DNA of 6,043 bases, from NCBI GenBank assembly GCA_025054905.1, contig JANWZF010000139.1, forward strand, positions 1-6,043, given 5' to 3'. The position numbers and the translations under genes are program-made. Of the stretch, positions 1 to 5,739 are shown in pieces (the first letter of the stretch is position 1; the number at the start of each line of letters is the position of its first letter). Under the pieces are notes generated by a model. It was not told the origin of the DNA and did not search any database. It worked only from the letters and a program-made list of their open reading frames with translations. The DNA is from Tepidimonas sp. (GTDB taxonomy: Bacteria; Pseudomonadota; Gammaproteobacteria; Burkholderiales; Burkholderiaceae_C).

Positions 1-141
1 GGCTTTCCACAGGCGCAGATGATGGTCTGCGGGGTGCTGGGCCCGCAGAGCAACGCGCATGGCCCGAACGAATTTCTGCACGTCCCGTATGCGCGCCGGC
101 TGACCGCCGCCGTGGCGGAGGTGATCGCGCGCATGCCGTAA
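1..141 (+). CDS. M20-family metallopeptidase (dipeptidase/deacylase type), C-terminal end only
   Basis: The window opens inside this gene; 46 codons and a TAA stop remain. The fragment contains GPQSNAHGPNEFLHVPYARR, matching the C-terminal end of M20/M25/M40 zinc hydrolases, where a late His in an (S)NxHxPNE context lies at the active site. Family members cleave dipeptides or remove acyl or carbamoyl groups from amino acids, usually in the cytoplasm. Frame 1 is open from base 1 and ends in a short helix-like tail (LTAAVAEVIARMP), typical of the family's C-terminus. It converges on the MFS gene with 34 bases between the stops. The substrate cannot be told from this fragment, and most metal ligands lie outside the window. 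Family assignment is fairly sure; a specific enzyme name is not justified. Confidence 0.8.
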   Translation, partial: GFPQAQMMVCGVLGPQSNAHGPNEFLHVPYARRLTAAVAEVIARMP

Positions 142-175
142 GCGTCGGATCGGCGCGGGGCCGTGCGGGCAGGGC

Positions 176-1360
176 TCAAGCGCCCGACGGGCGGGCTGCC
201 GCTTGTTGCCGCCCCATCAGCGCCAGCAACGCCAGCCCCATGATGGCCACCGGCACCGTGGAGCCGACGTTGAGCCACCACCAGCCCTGCGTGGTCACCA
301 AGGCTCCCGAGGCAAACGAGGTCAGCGCCATCGTCGCAAACACGCCGAAGTTGATCACCGCCTGCGCGCGGTCCTTTTCGTCCGGCCGGTAGACCTGCAT
401 TGCCAGCGTCGTGCTGCCGGTGAACAGAAAATTCCAGCCCACCCCGAGCAGGAACAAGGCCACCAGGAACTGGTGTAAATCCTGTCCTGACAGTGCGATG
501 GCGATGCAGGCGGCGTTGAGCAACACGCCGGCGCCCATGATGCGCAGCGCGCCGAAGCGCTGGATCAGGTGCCCGGTGACAAAGCCCGGCGCGAACATGC
601 CGATGACGTGCCACTCCAGCACCAGCGCCGCGTCTGCAAACGGCAAGCCACAGGTCTGCATCGCCAGCGGGGTGGCGGCCATCAGCAGGTTCATCACGCC
701 GTAGCCCAGTGCCGCGCCCAGCACGGCGACGGCAAAGCGCGGCTCGCGCAGCAGCTCGGCCACGCTGCGCCCGCCTGCGGCGGTGCCGGCCGCGCGCGGC
801 GGCTCGGCCGCAAAGCGGATGCCGGCCATCACCGCCATCGACAGCAGCGCCACCCCGGCCAGCGCCAGGTAGGCGCCCAGGAACGGCGTGCCCAGCAGGT
901 CGCGCGTGTGCTTGGCCAGGTTCGGGCCGACGATGGCGCCGATCAGTCCGCCGGCCAGCACCAGCGAGACGGCCCGCTCCCGCTGCGACGGCGCGGCCAG
1001 CTCCCCGGCGGCGAAGCGGTACAGCTGCCCATTGGCGCTGTAGTAGCCGGCCATGACGGTGGCGGCCACCAGCAGCCAGAACAGACCGAGCCACAGCGCC
1101 AGCGCCGCCAGCAGCGTCGAGGCCAGCGCCACCGCCAACCCCAGCTGAAAGCCCACCTGCCGCCCCCAGCGCGCCTGCGCGCGTGCCACCAGCCCGGTGG
1201 ACAGCGCCCCGCCGACCACATAGCCCATCACCGGCAGCGTGGCCATCCAGCCGGCCGGTGCCAGGCTCAGGCCCACCAGCCCGTTGATGGCGATGAAGAC
1301 GACGTTGTTGGTCAGGAACAGGCCTTGCGCCGTGGCCAGCAGCCAGAGGTTGCGGTTCAT
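176..1360 (-). CDS. MFS transporter, 12 predicted membrane helices, substrate unknown
   Basis: A 394-residue major facilitator superfamily permease of the inner membrane. About twelve hydrophobic segments fall into two halves separated by a polar linker near residues 185-205 (AAEPPRAAGTAAGGRS). After the second helix, ARWGRQ (about residues 63-68) is a variant of the loop 2-3 motif A of MFS proteins; the second half has the related GHLIQRFGALR. The protein starts almost directly with helix 1 (MNRNLWLLATAQGLFL), which favours the ATG at 1360. Another ATG at 1378 adds only MRYNRC, and an open frame continues up to 1627, but that extension would run inside gshA and is low-complexity. It is divergent from gshA and convergent with the M20 gene, so it is probably a single-gene transcript. 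No signature separates drug, sugar or organic acid export, so function stops at MFS. Confidence 0.88.
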   Translation of the reverse strand: MNRNLWLLATAQGLFLTNNVVFIAINGLVGLSLAPAGWMATLPVMGYVVGGALSTGLVARAQARWGRQVGFQLGLAVALASTLLAALALWLGLFWLLVAATVMAGYYSANGQLYRFAAGELAAPSQRERAVSLVLAGGLIGAIVGPNLAKHTRDLLGTPFLGAYLALAGVALLSMAVMAGIRFAAEPPRAAGTAAGGRSVAELLREPRFAVAVLGAALGYGVMNLLMAATPLAMQTCGLPFADAALVLEWHVIGMFAPGFVTGHLIQRFGALRIMGAGVLLNAACIAIALSGQDLHQFLVALFLLGVGWNFLFTGSTTLAMQVYRPDEKDRAQAVINFGVFATMALTSFASGALVTTQGWWWLNVGSTVPVAIMGLALLALMGRQQAAARPSGA

Positions 1361-1395
1361 GCAGCGGTTATACCGCATACCGGTCAGGGTGTCGG
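1361..1395 (-). promoter_or_regulatory. candidate promoter for the MFS gene, possibly leaderless
   Basis: Read on the minus strand, CCGACA (1395-1390) is followed after exactly 17 bases by TATAAC (1372-1367). These match 4/6 and 5/6 of the sigma-70 consensus. Transcription would begin about seven bases further on, at or next to the A of the ATG at 1360, giving a leaderless mRNA. No Shine-Dalgarno sequence is visible before that ATG, which fits. The -10 box lies within a perfect palindrome, GCGGT-ATA-ACCGC (1376-1364), which could be an operator or chance. The call rests on consensus matching only. Confidence 0.38.
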
Positions 1396-1446
1396 CGCCG
1401 CGTCGCCTGCGTGCCGCCGATGGGGGCGCCGCGGCGGCGGGCTTTC

Positions 1447-1452
1447 TACAAT
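1447..1452 (+). promoter_or_regulatory. candidate -10 box of the gshA(-kup-gshB) promoter
   Basis: TACAAT matches 5/6 of the sigma-70 -10 consensus and sits in TTCTACAATCGC, a context often seen in Burkholderiales promoters. It is one of few A/T-rich spots in a very GC-rich spacer. No convincing -35 box lies 16-18 bases upstream, where the DNA is nearly all G and C, so an activator or a weak promoter is possible. The predicted start near 1459 leaves a leader of about 50 bases before gshA. It would drive the whole downstream cluster if that is one transcript. Confidence 0.42.
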
Positions 1453-1498
1453 CGCAGCATCGCAGCCTCCGGTCGCCCCGGGGGCCTCCCCACGTCAT

Positions 1499-1503
1499 GG
1501 AGG
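1499..1503 (+). promoter_or_regulatory. Shine-Dalgarno site that fixes the gshA start
   Basis: GGAGG lies 8 bases before the ATG at 1512, ideal spacing. It also overlaps the alternative upstream ATG at 1497, whose codons MEGIP simply read through the ribosome site. This argues for 1512 as the true start. CCTCC at 1485-1489 is perfectly complementary to the site and could pair with it across a 9-base loop. Confidence 0.7.
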
Positions 1504-1511
1504 GCATCCCG

Positions 1512-2807
1512 ATGGTCCCGCACCTCGTCACGGCGCTGACCGGCCCGATCAACGAACTCGAACAGCGCATCCTCGAATCCACCCCGGTCATCGAACGCTG
1601 GTTCCGGCTGGAATGGATGGAGCACACGCCGCCGTTTTACACTTCGGTGGACATTCGCAACGCCGGCTTCAAGCTCGCGCCGGTGGACACCAACCTGTTT
1701 CCGGGCGGCTGGAACAACCTGACGGCCGAGATGCTGCCGCTGGCGGTGCAGGCCGCGATGGCTGCGATCGAAAAGATTTGCCCCGAAGCCAAAAACCTGC
1801 TGCTGGTGCCGGAAAACCACACGCGCAACACGTTTTACCTGCTCAACGTGGCGCAGCTGCAGCGCATTTTCTATTCGGCTGGCCTGAACGTGCGCATCGG
1901 CTCGCTCAACCCCGAGATCAAGGAGCCGACCCCGATCGATCTGCCCGGCGGCGAGCGCATCGTGCTGGAGCCCATCATCCGCGAGGGGCGCCGTCTGGGT
2001 CTGAAGCACTTCGATCCCTGCACGATCCTGCTGAACAACGATCTGTCGGCAGGTGTGCCGGGCATTCTGGAAGATTTGCACGAGCAGTACGTGCTGCCGC
2101 CGCTGCACGCGGGCTGGCACGTGCGGCGCAAGAGCCAGCACTTCCGCGCCTACGAGGAGGTGGCCAAGCGCTTTGGCAAGCTGATCGGTATCGATCCGTG
2201 GCTGATCAACCCGATGTTCACGCACTGCGGCGAGGTCAACTTTGCCGAAGGGCAGGGGCTGCAATGCCTGCAGACCCAGGTCGATGCGCTGCTGGGGCGT
2301 ATCCGGCGCAAGTACAAGGAATACGGCATTCAGGAGCGTCCGTTCGTGGTCGTCAAGGCCGACAACGGCACCTACGGCATGGGCGTGATGATGGTGCGCG
2401 ACGCCAGCGAGCTGGTCAACCTGAGCCGGCGCACGAAGAACAAGATGAACGTCATCAAGGATGGTCGCCAGGTCACCGGCGTGCTGATCCAGGAGGGCGT
2501 CATGACGCACGAGCGCATCAACGACGCCGTGGCCGAGCCGGTGGTCTACATGATGGATCGCTACGTCGTGGGGGGGTTTTACCGCGTGCATGCCGAGCGC
2601 GGTGTGGACGAAAACCTCAACGCGCCCGGGGCCAGCTTCGTGCCGCTGGCGTTCGAAAAGAGCGCGCTGCAGCCGCAGCCGGGCAGCCCGCCGGGGGCCA
2701 GCGTCCCCAACCGCTTCTACATGTATGGCGTGGTGGCGCGCCTGGCGATGCTGGCGGCGGCCTACGAGCTGGAGGCCACCGACCCGCAGGCCGAGCTGGA
2801 TGCCTGA
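1512..2807 (+). CDS. gshA: glutamate-cysteine ligase, proteobacterial GshA type
   Basis: Catalyses the first and usually rate-limiting step of glutathione synthesis: L-glutamate + L-cysteine + ATP to gamma-glutamylcysteine, in the cytoplasm. The 431-residue product belongs to the GshA family of Acidithiobacillus and betaproteobacteria, not the E. coli-type ligase. Recognisable segments are the opening MVPHLVTALTGPINELEQ, WFRLEWMEHTPPFYTSVDIR, NAGFKLAPVDTNLFPGGWNN, ENHTRN (residues 101-106) and the glycine-rich KADNGTYGMGV (282-292), which resembles an ATP-grasp nucleotide loop. Start 1512 is chosen over 1497 because of the well-spaced GGAGG and because homologues as I recall them begin MVPHL. 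It is the first gene of the cluster and shares its pathway with gshB. A run of seven G (2570-2576) followed by four T is in frame but prone to slippage. Family assignment is sure; active-site residue roles are inferred. Confidence 0.95.
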   Translation: MVPHLVTALTGPINELEQRILESTPVIERWFRLEWMEHTPPFYTSVDIRNAGFKLAPVDTNLFPGGWNNLTAEMLPLAVQAAMAAIEKICPEAKNLLLVPENHTRNTFYLLNVAQLQRIFYSAGLNVRIGSLNPEIKEPTPIDLPGGERIVLEPIIREGRRLGLKHFDPCTILLNNDLSAGVPGILEDLHEQYVLPPLHAGWHVRRKSQHFRAYEEVAKRFGKLIGIDPWLINPMFTHCGEVNFAEGQGLQCLQTQVDALLGRIRRKYKEYGIQERPFVVVKADNGTYGMGVMMVRDASELVNLSRRTKNKMNVIKDGRQVTGVLIQEGVMTHERINDAVAEPVVYMMDRYVVGGFYRVHAERGVDENLNAPGASFVPLAFEKSALQPQPGSPPGASVPNRFYMYGVVARLAMLAAAYELEATDPQAELDA

Positions 2808-2873
2808 AGACTGCGATCATAGCTGCTGCCGGGTGCTACCCTCGCTGCTAGCGCGGCCGCAACGGCGCGTCGT
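2808..2873 (+). repeat. gshA-kup spacer with possible degenerate Comamonadaceae-type repeat
   Basis: The 66-base gap contains CATAGCTGCT (2818-2827) and CGCTGCTAGCGC (2843-2854). Both resemble parts of an abundant intergenic inverted repeat that I recall from Comamonadaceae genomes (core AGCTGCTAGCGC). Between them, GGGT-GCT-ACCC (2831-2841) can form a short hairpin without a following T run, so it is not a standard terminator. CTAG is generally rare in such genomes, making GCTAGC notable. The resemblance is from memory and the copy is imperfect. No promoter or good ribosome site for kup is seen. Confidence 0.3.
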
Positions 2874-4757
2874 TTGTCCGTGACCTCCGGTTCATCCCAC
2901 TCCACTTGGCCCGCCCTGACGTTGGCGGCGCTGGGTGTCGTCTACGGCGACATTGGCACCAGCGTGCTGTATGCGGTCAAGGAAGTGTTCAGCCTGGATG
3001 GGGTTACGCCCGAGCCGGCCAACGTGCTGGGCGTGTTGTCGCTGATCGTCTGGACGCTGACGGTGGTGGTCACGCTCAAGTACGTCACGCTGGTGATGCG
3101 TGCCGACAACCGAGGCGAAGGAGGGTTGGTGGCGCTGCTGACGCTGGCGGCCGAATCGGTGCGCGCTCGCCCGCACTGGCGCGGCCGCCTGCTGGCCCTG
3201 GGCATCGTCGGCACGGGCCTGTTCTACGGCGATGGGGTGATCACACCGGCCATTTCGGTGCTGTCGGCGGTGGAGGGATTGGCGGTGGTGTATCCGCATG
3301 CCCACCGCATGGTCGTGCCACTGACGGTGGGGGTGCTGGTGGTGCTGTTTGCGCTGCAAAAGCGGGGCACCCGCTCGATCGGACGCTGGTTTGGGCCGGT
3401 GATGCTGCTGTGGTTTGCCGTGCTGGCGGTGCTGGGGTTGGTGCAGATCGTGCAGCGGCCAGAGATTTTGGCGGCGCTGAGTCCCCACCACGCCTGGCGC
3501 ATGGCGTGGCAGCAGCCTGCACTGGCATTCGTGCTGTTGGGGGCGGTGGTGCTGTGCGTCACCGGGGCCGAGGCGCTGTACGCCGACATGGGGCATTTTG
3601 GTGCGCGGCCGATCCGCATCGCCTGGCTGGCGGTGGTGATGCCGGCGCTGCTGCTGAATTACCTCGGGCAGGGGGCGCTGCTGCTGGCCGAGCCCGGCGC
3701 CGCGCACAGCCCGTTTTTCCGGCTGGCGCCCGGTTGGGCGCAGCTGCCGCTGGTGGTGCTGGCCACCGTGGCCACGGTGATCGCTTCGCAGGCGCTGATC
3801 ACCGGGGCATTCAGCGTCACGCGCCAGGTCATCCAGCTCGGCTACTTGCCGCGGCTGCGGGTGTGGCACACCAGCGTGCGGGAGACGGGCCAGATCTACC
3901 TGCCCGCGGTCAACTGGGCGTTGCTGGTGGCGGTCGTGCTGGCGGTGGTGCTGTTTCGCTCCTCCGATCGTCTGGCTTCGGCCTACGGGCTGGCGGTCAC
4001 GCTGGTGATGCTGATCACCACGGTGCTGACGTTTTTTGTGGTGCGCTACCGCTGGGGCCTGCCGCTGCCGCTGTGTCTGGCCGCCACCGCGCTGTTTGGG
4101 CTGATCGACGTGCTCTTTTGCGCCTCCAACGCGCTCAAGTTGGTGGACGGCGGCTGGTTCACGCTGCTGATTGCGGCCGGGCTGGTGCTGCTGATGACCA
4201 CCTGGCAGCAGGGCAGCGCGGCGCTGCACCAGCAGCGCCAGCGCGAATCGATCGGCTTGCGCGAGTGTTGGGAAGCCATCGCCGCCGATCCGCCCGTGCG
4301 GGTGGACGGCACGGCGGTGTTTCTCACCGTCGAGCCGGACGTGGCCCCTGCCGCCCTGCTGCACAACCTCAAGCACAACAAGGTGCTGCACCGCCACAAC
4401 CTGTTCGTCACGGTGCGCTACCATGAGCTGCCGTGGATCGGGCTGGACGAGCGTGTGCAGGCCGAACCGCTGGGGCGGGGGGCCTGGTGCGTGACGGTGC
4501 ATTTTGGTTTCAAGAACGAACCCGACTTGCCCAAGGCGCTGGAACTGCTGCGCGGCCGCGGCATCGAGCTCGATCCGATGGCCACCAGCTATTTTTTGTC
4601 GCGCGATGTGGTGGTGCCCCGCGCGCAGGCAGGGGGGCTGGCCCTTTGGCGCAAAATGCTGTTTGCCCAGCTGCACCGCAGCGCCAGCCCCGCGGCCGAA
4701 TTCCTGCACCTGCCCAGCAACGCGGTTGTGGAGCTGGGCAGCAAAATCGAAATCTGA
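2874..4757 (+). CDS. kup: Kup-type low-affinity potassium uptake permease
   Basis: Imports K+ across the inner membrane, in this family probably with protons. The 627 residues match the usual length (E. coli Kup 622). About twelve hydrophobic segments occupy residues 15-440, followed by a cytoplasmic C-terminal domain (about 441-627). Family signatures in order: GVVYGDIGTS (21-30), RADNRGEGG (76-84), YGDGVITPAISV (118-129), TGAEALYADMGHFG, LNYLGQGALLL, ASQALITGAFSVTRQ, GQIYLPAVNW and the terminal VELGSKIEI. After GDIGTS the usual PLY is VLY, so proline is replaced by valine at residue 31. There is no ATG: TTG at 2874 or GTG at 2880 must start it, and no clear ribosome site precedes either, so the exact start is unsure by two codons. 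It lies between the two glutathione genes, 66 bases after gshA and 25 before gshB. Confidence 0.95.
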   Translation: MSVTSGSSHSTWPALTLAALGVVYGDIGTSVLYAVKEVFSLDGVTPEPANVLGVLSLIVWTLTVVVTLKYVTLVMRADNRGEGGLVALLTLAAESVRARPHWRGRLLALGIVGTGLFYGDGVITPAISVLSAVEGLAVVYPHAHRMVVPLTVGVLVVLFALQKRGTRSIGRWFGPVMLLWFAVLAVLGLVQIVQRPEILAALSPHHAWRMAWQQPALAFVLLGAVVLCVTGAEALYADMGHFGARPIRIAWLAVVMPALLLNYLGQGALLLAEPGAAHSPFFRLAPGWAQLPLVVLATVATVIASQALITGAFSVTRQVIQLGYLPRLRVWHTSVRETGQIYLPAVNWALLVAVVLAVVLFRSSDRLASAYGLAVTLVMLITTVLTFFVVRYRWGLPLPLCLAATALFGLIDVLFCASNALKLVDGGWFTLLIAAGLVLLMTTWQQGSAALHQQRQRESIGLRECWEAIAADPPVRVDGTAVFLTVEPDVAPAALLHNLKHNKVLHRHNLFVTVRYHELPWIGLDERVQAEPLGRGAWCVTVHFGFKNEPDLPKALELLRGRGIELDPMATSYFLSRDVVVPRAQAGGLALWRKMLFAQLHRSASPAAEFLHLPSNAVVELGSKIEI

Positions 4758-4766
4758 GCTTGGGCT

Positions 4767-4771
4767 AGGAG
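4767..4771 (+). promoter_or_regulatory. ribosome binding site of gshB
   Basis: AGGAG lies 11 bases before the ATG at 4783, a slightly long but workable spacing. It sits in the 25-base gap after the kup stop, which has no room for a terminator and little for a promoter, supporting co-transcription with kup. It also rules out the long upstream in-frame extension, which runs back inside kup. Confidence 0.65.
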
Positions 4772-4782
4772 CACTCCCCACG

Positions 4783-5739
4783 ATGCTGCGCGACGTTCTG
4801 GTGGTGGCCGACCCGCTGCACACCTTCGTGACCTACAAGGATTCCACCTACGCGATGATGCGTGAGCTGGCGCGTCGGGGCGTGCGGCTGGCCGCGTGCG
4901 AGCCCCAGCACCTGCACTGGCGCAGCGGCGAGCCGGTGACCGCTTGGGTGCGCGACATCGAGCTGACCGGCCACGCCGAGGATTGGTTCCGTGTGCGGGG
5001 GCAGCGGCCGGTGGCGCTGGGCGAGTTTGGGGCCGTGCTGATGCGCAAGGACCCCCCGTTCGATGCCGAGTACTTTTACGCGACCCATTTGCTGCAGCAG
5101 GCCGAGCGCGAGGGCGCGCGCATTTTCAATCGCCCGGCGGCGTTGCGCGATCACCCGGAAAAGCTGGCGCTGATGGAGTTTGCCGAGTGGGCGCCGCCGA
5201 CGCTGGTGACGCGCTCGGCCGAGGCCATCCGCGCTTTTCACGCCGAGCACCGCGATATCATCCTGAAGCCCCTGGACGGCATGGGCGGCCGCGGTATCTT
5301 CCGCGTCGGGCCGGACGGGCTGAACCTCGGCGCGGTGATCGAGACGCTGACGGCGCACGGCCACACCACCATCATGGTGCAGCGCTACCTGCCGGCGATC
5401 GCCCAGGGTGACAAGCGCATCCTGCTGATCGGCGGTGAGCCGGTGCCTTACGCGCTGGCGCGCATCCCGCAGCCAGGCGAGGTGCGCGGCAATCTGGCCG
5501 CCGGGGGCCGGGGGGTGGCGCAGCCGCTGTCGGCGCGCGACGAAGCGATCGCGCGCGCGCTGGGGCCGGCGCTGGCTGCGCGTGGGCTGCTGCTGGTGGG
5601 CCTGGACGTCATCGGGGAGCATCTGACGGAGATCAACGTCACCAGCCCGACCTGCTTTCAGGAAATCACGCAACAGACCGGCTGGAACGTGGCGGCGCGC
5701 TTTGCCGACGCGTTGCAGCAGGCGGTGGGGACGGGCTGA
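4783..5739 (+). CDS. gshB: glutathione synthase (ATP-grasp)
   Basis: Joins glycine to gamma-glutamylcysteine with ATP, the second step of glutathione synthesis, in the cytoplasm. The 318 residues equal the bacterial norm (E. coli 316), and the sequence follows E. coli GshB closely. The N-terminal domain has VVADP (7-11), then KDSTYAMM and MRKDPPFDAEYFYATHLL. The ATP-grasp part has IILKPLDGMGGRGIFRV with the nucleotide-binding Lys at residue 162, then QRYLPAIAQGDKRILLIGGE, RGNLAAGGRG and the Mg/ATP-binding LTEINVTSPTCFQEI near the end. Where E. coli has GGAS in the glycine-rich loop, this protein has GGRG, a difference that looks benign. The start is fixed by AGGAG and by the family N-terminus. 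Its stop codon overlaps the next start (TGATG), indicating translational coupling. Confidence 0.97.
   Translation: MLRDVLVVADPLHTFVTYKDSTYAMMRELARRGVRLAACEPQHLHWRSGEPVTAWVRDIELTGHAEDWFRVRGQRPVALGEFGAVLMRKDPPFDAEYFYATHLLQQAEREGARIFNRPAALRDHPEKLALMEFAEWAPPTLVTRSAEAIRAFHAEHRDIILKPLDGMGGRGIFRVGPDGLNLGAVIETLTAHGHTTIMVQRYLPAIAQGDKRILLIGGEPVPYALARIPQPGEVRGNLAAGGRGVAQPLSARDEAIARALGPALAARGLLLVGLDVIGEHLTEINVTSPTCFQEITQQTGWNVAARFADALQQAVGTG

Noticed and set aside
142..191. Possible bidirectional terminator between the M20 and MFS stops (CGTCGG 143-148 with CCGACG 184-189; GGGC 172-175 with GCCC 182-185)
   Set aside because: The first pair is too far apart, the second stem is only four bases, and no T run follows on either strand.
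1413..1439. GC-rich palindromes upstream of gshA (CGCCGCGGCG; GCCGCC...GGCGGC)
   Set aside because: The stretch is nearly pure G and C, so short palindromes are expected by chance; they match no operator I know.
1361..1627. N-terminal extension of the MFS gene by 89 codons
   Set aside because: The extension lies in the promoter spacer and inside gshA, is Arg/Ser/Cys-rich without a signal peptide, and MFS proteins normally start next to helix 1, as the ATG at 1360 gives.
1446..2591. A 381-codon open frame antisense to gshA
   Set aside because: His/Gln/Arg/Val-rich shadow of gshA, with no family signature or ribosome site.
569..2851. A 760-codon + strand open frame crossing the MFS gene, the spacer and gshA
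   Set aside because: It spans two genes in opposite orientations, has low-complexity Arg/Ala/Gln/His composition and no domain; it is a GC-driven shadow.
2892..4823. A 643-codon open frame antisense to nearly all of kup
   Set aside because: Its product is dominated by Gln, His, Arg and Pro and has no recognisable domain. It is the expected mirror of a GC-rich, Leu/Val/Ala-rich membrane gene in which stop codons are rare on the opposite strand.
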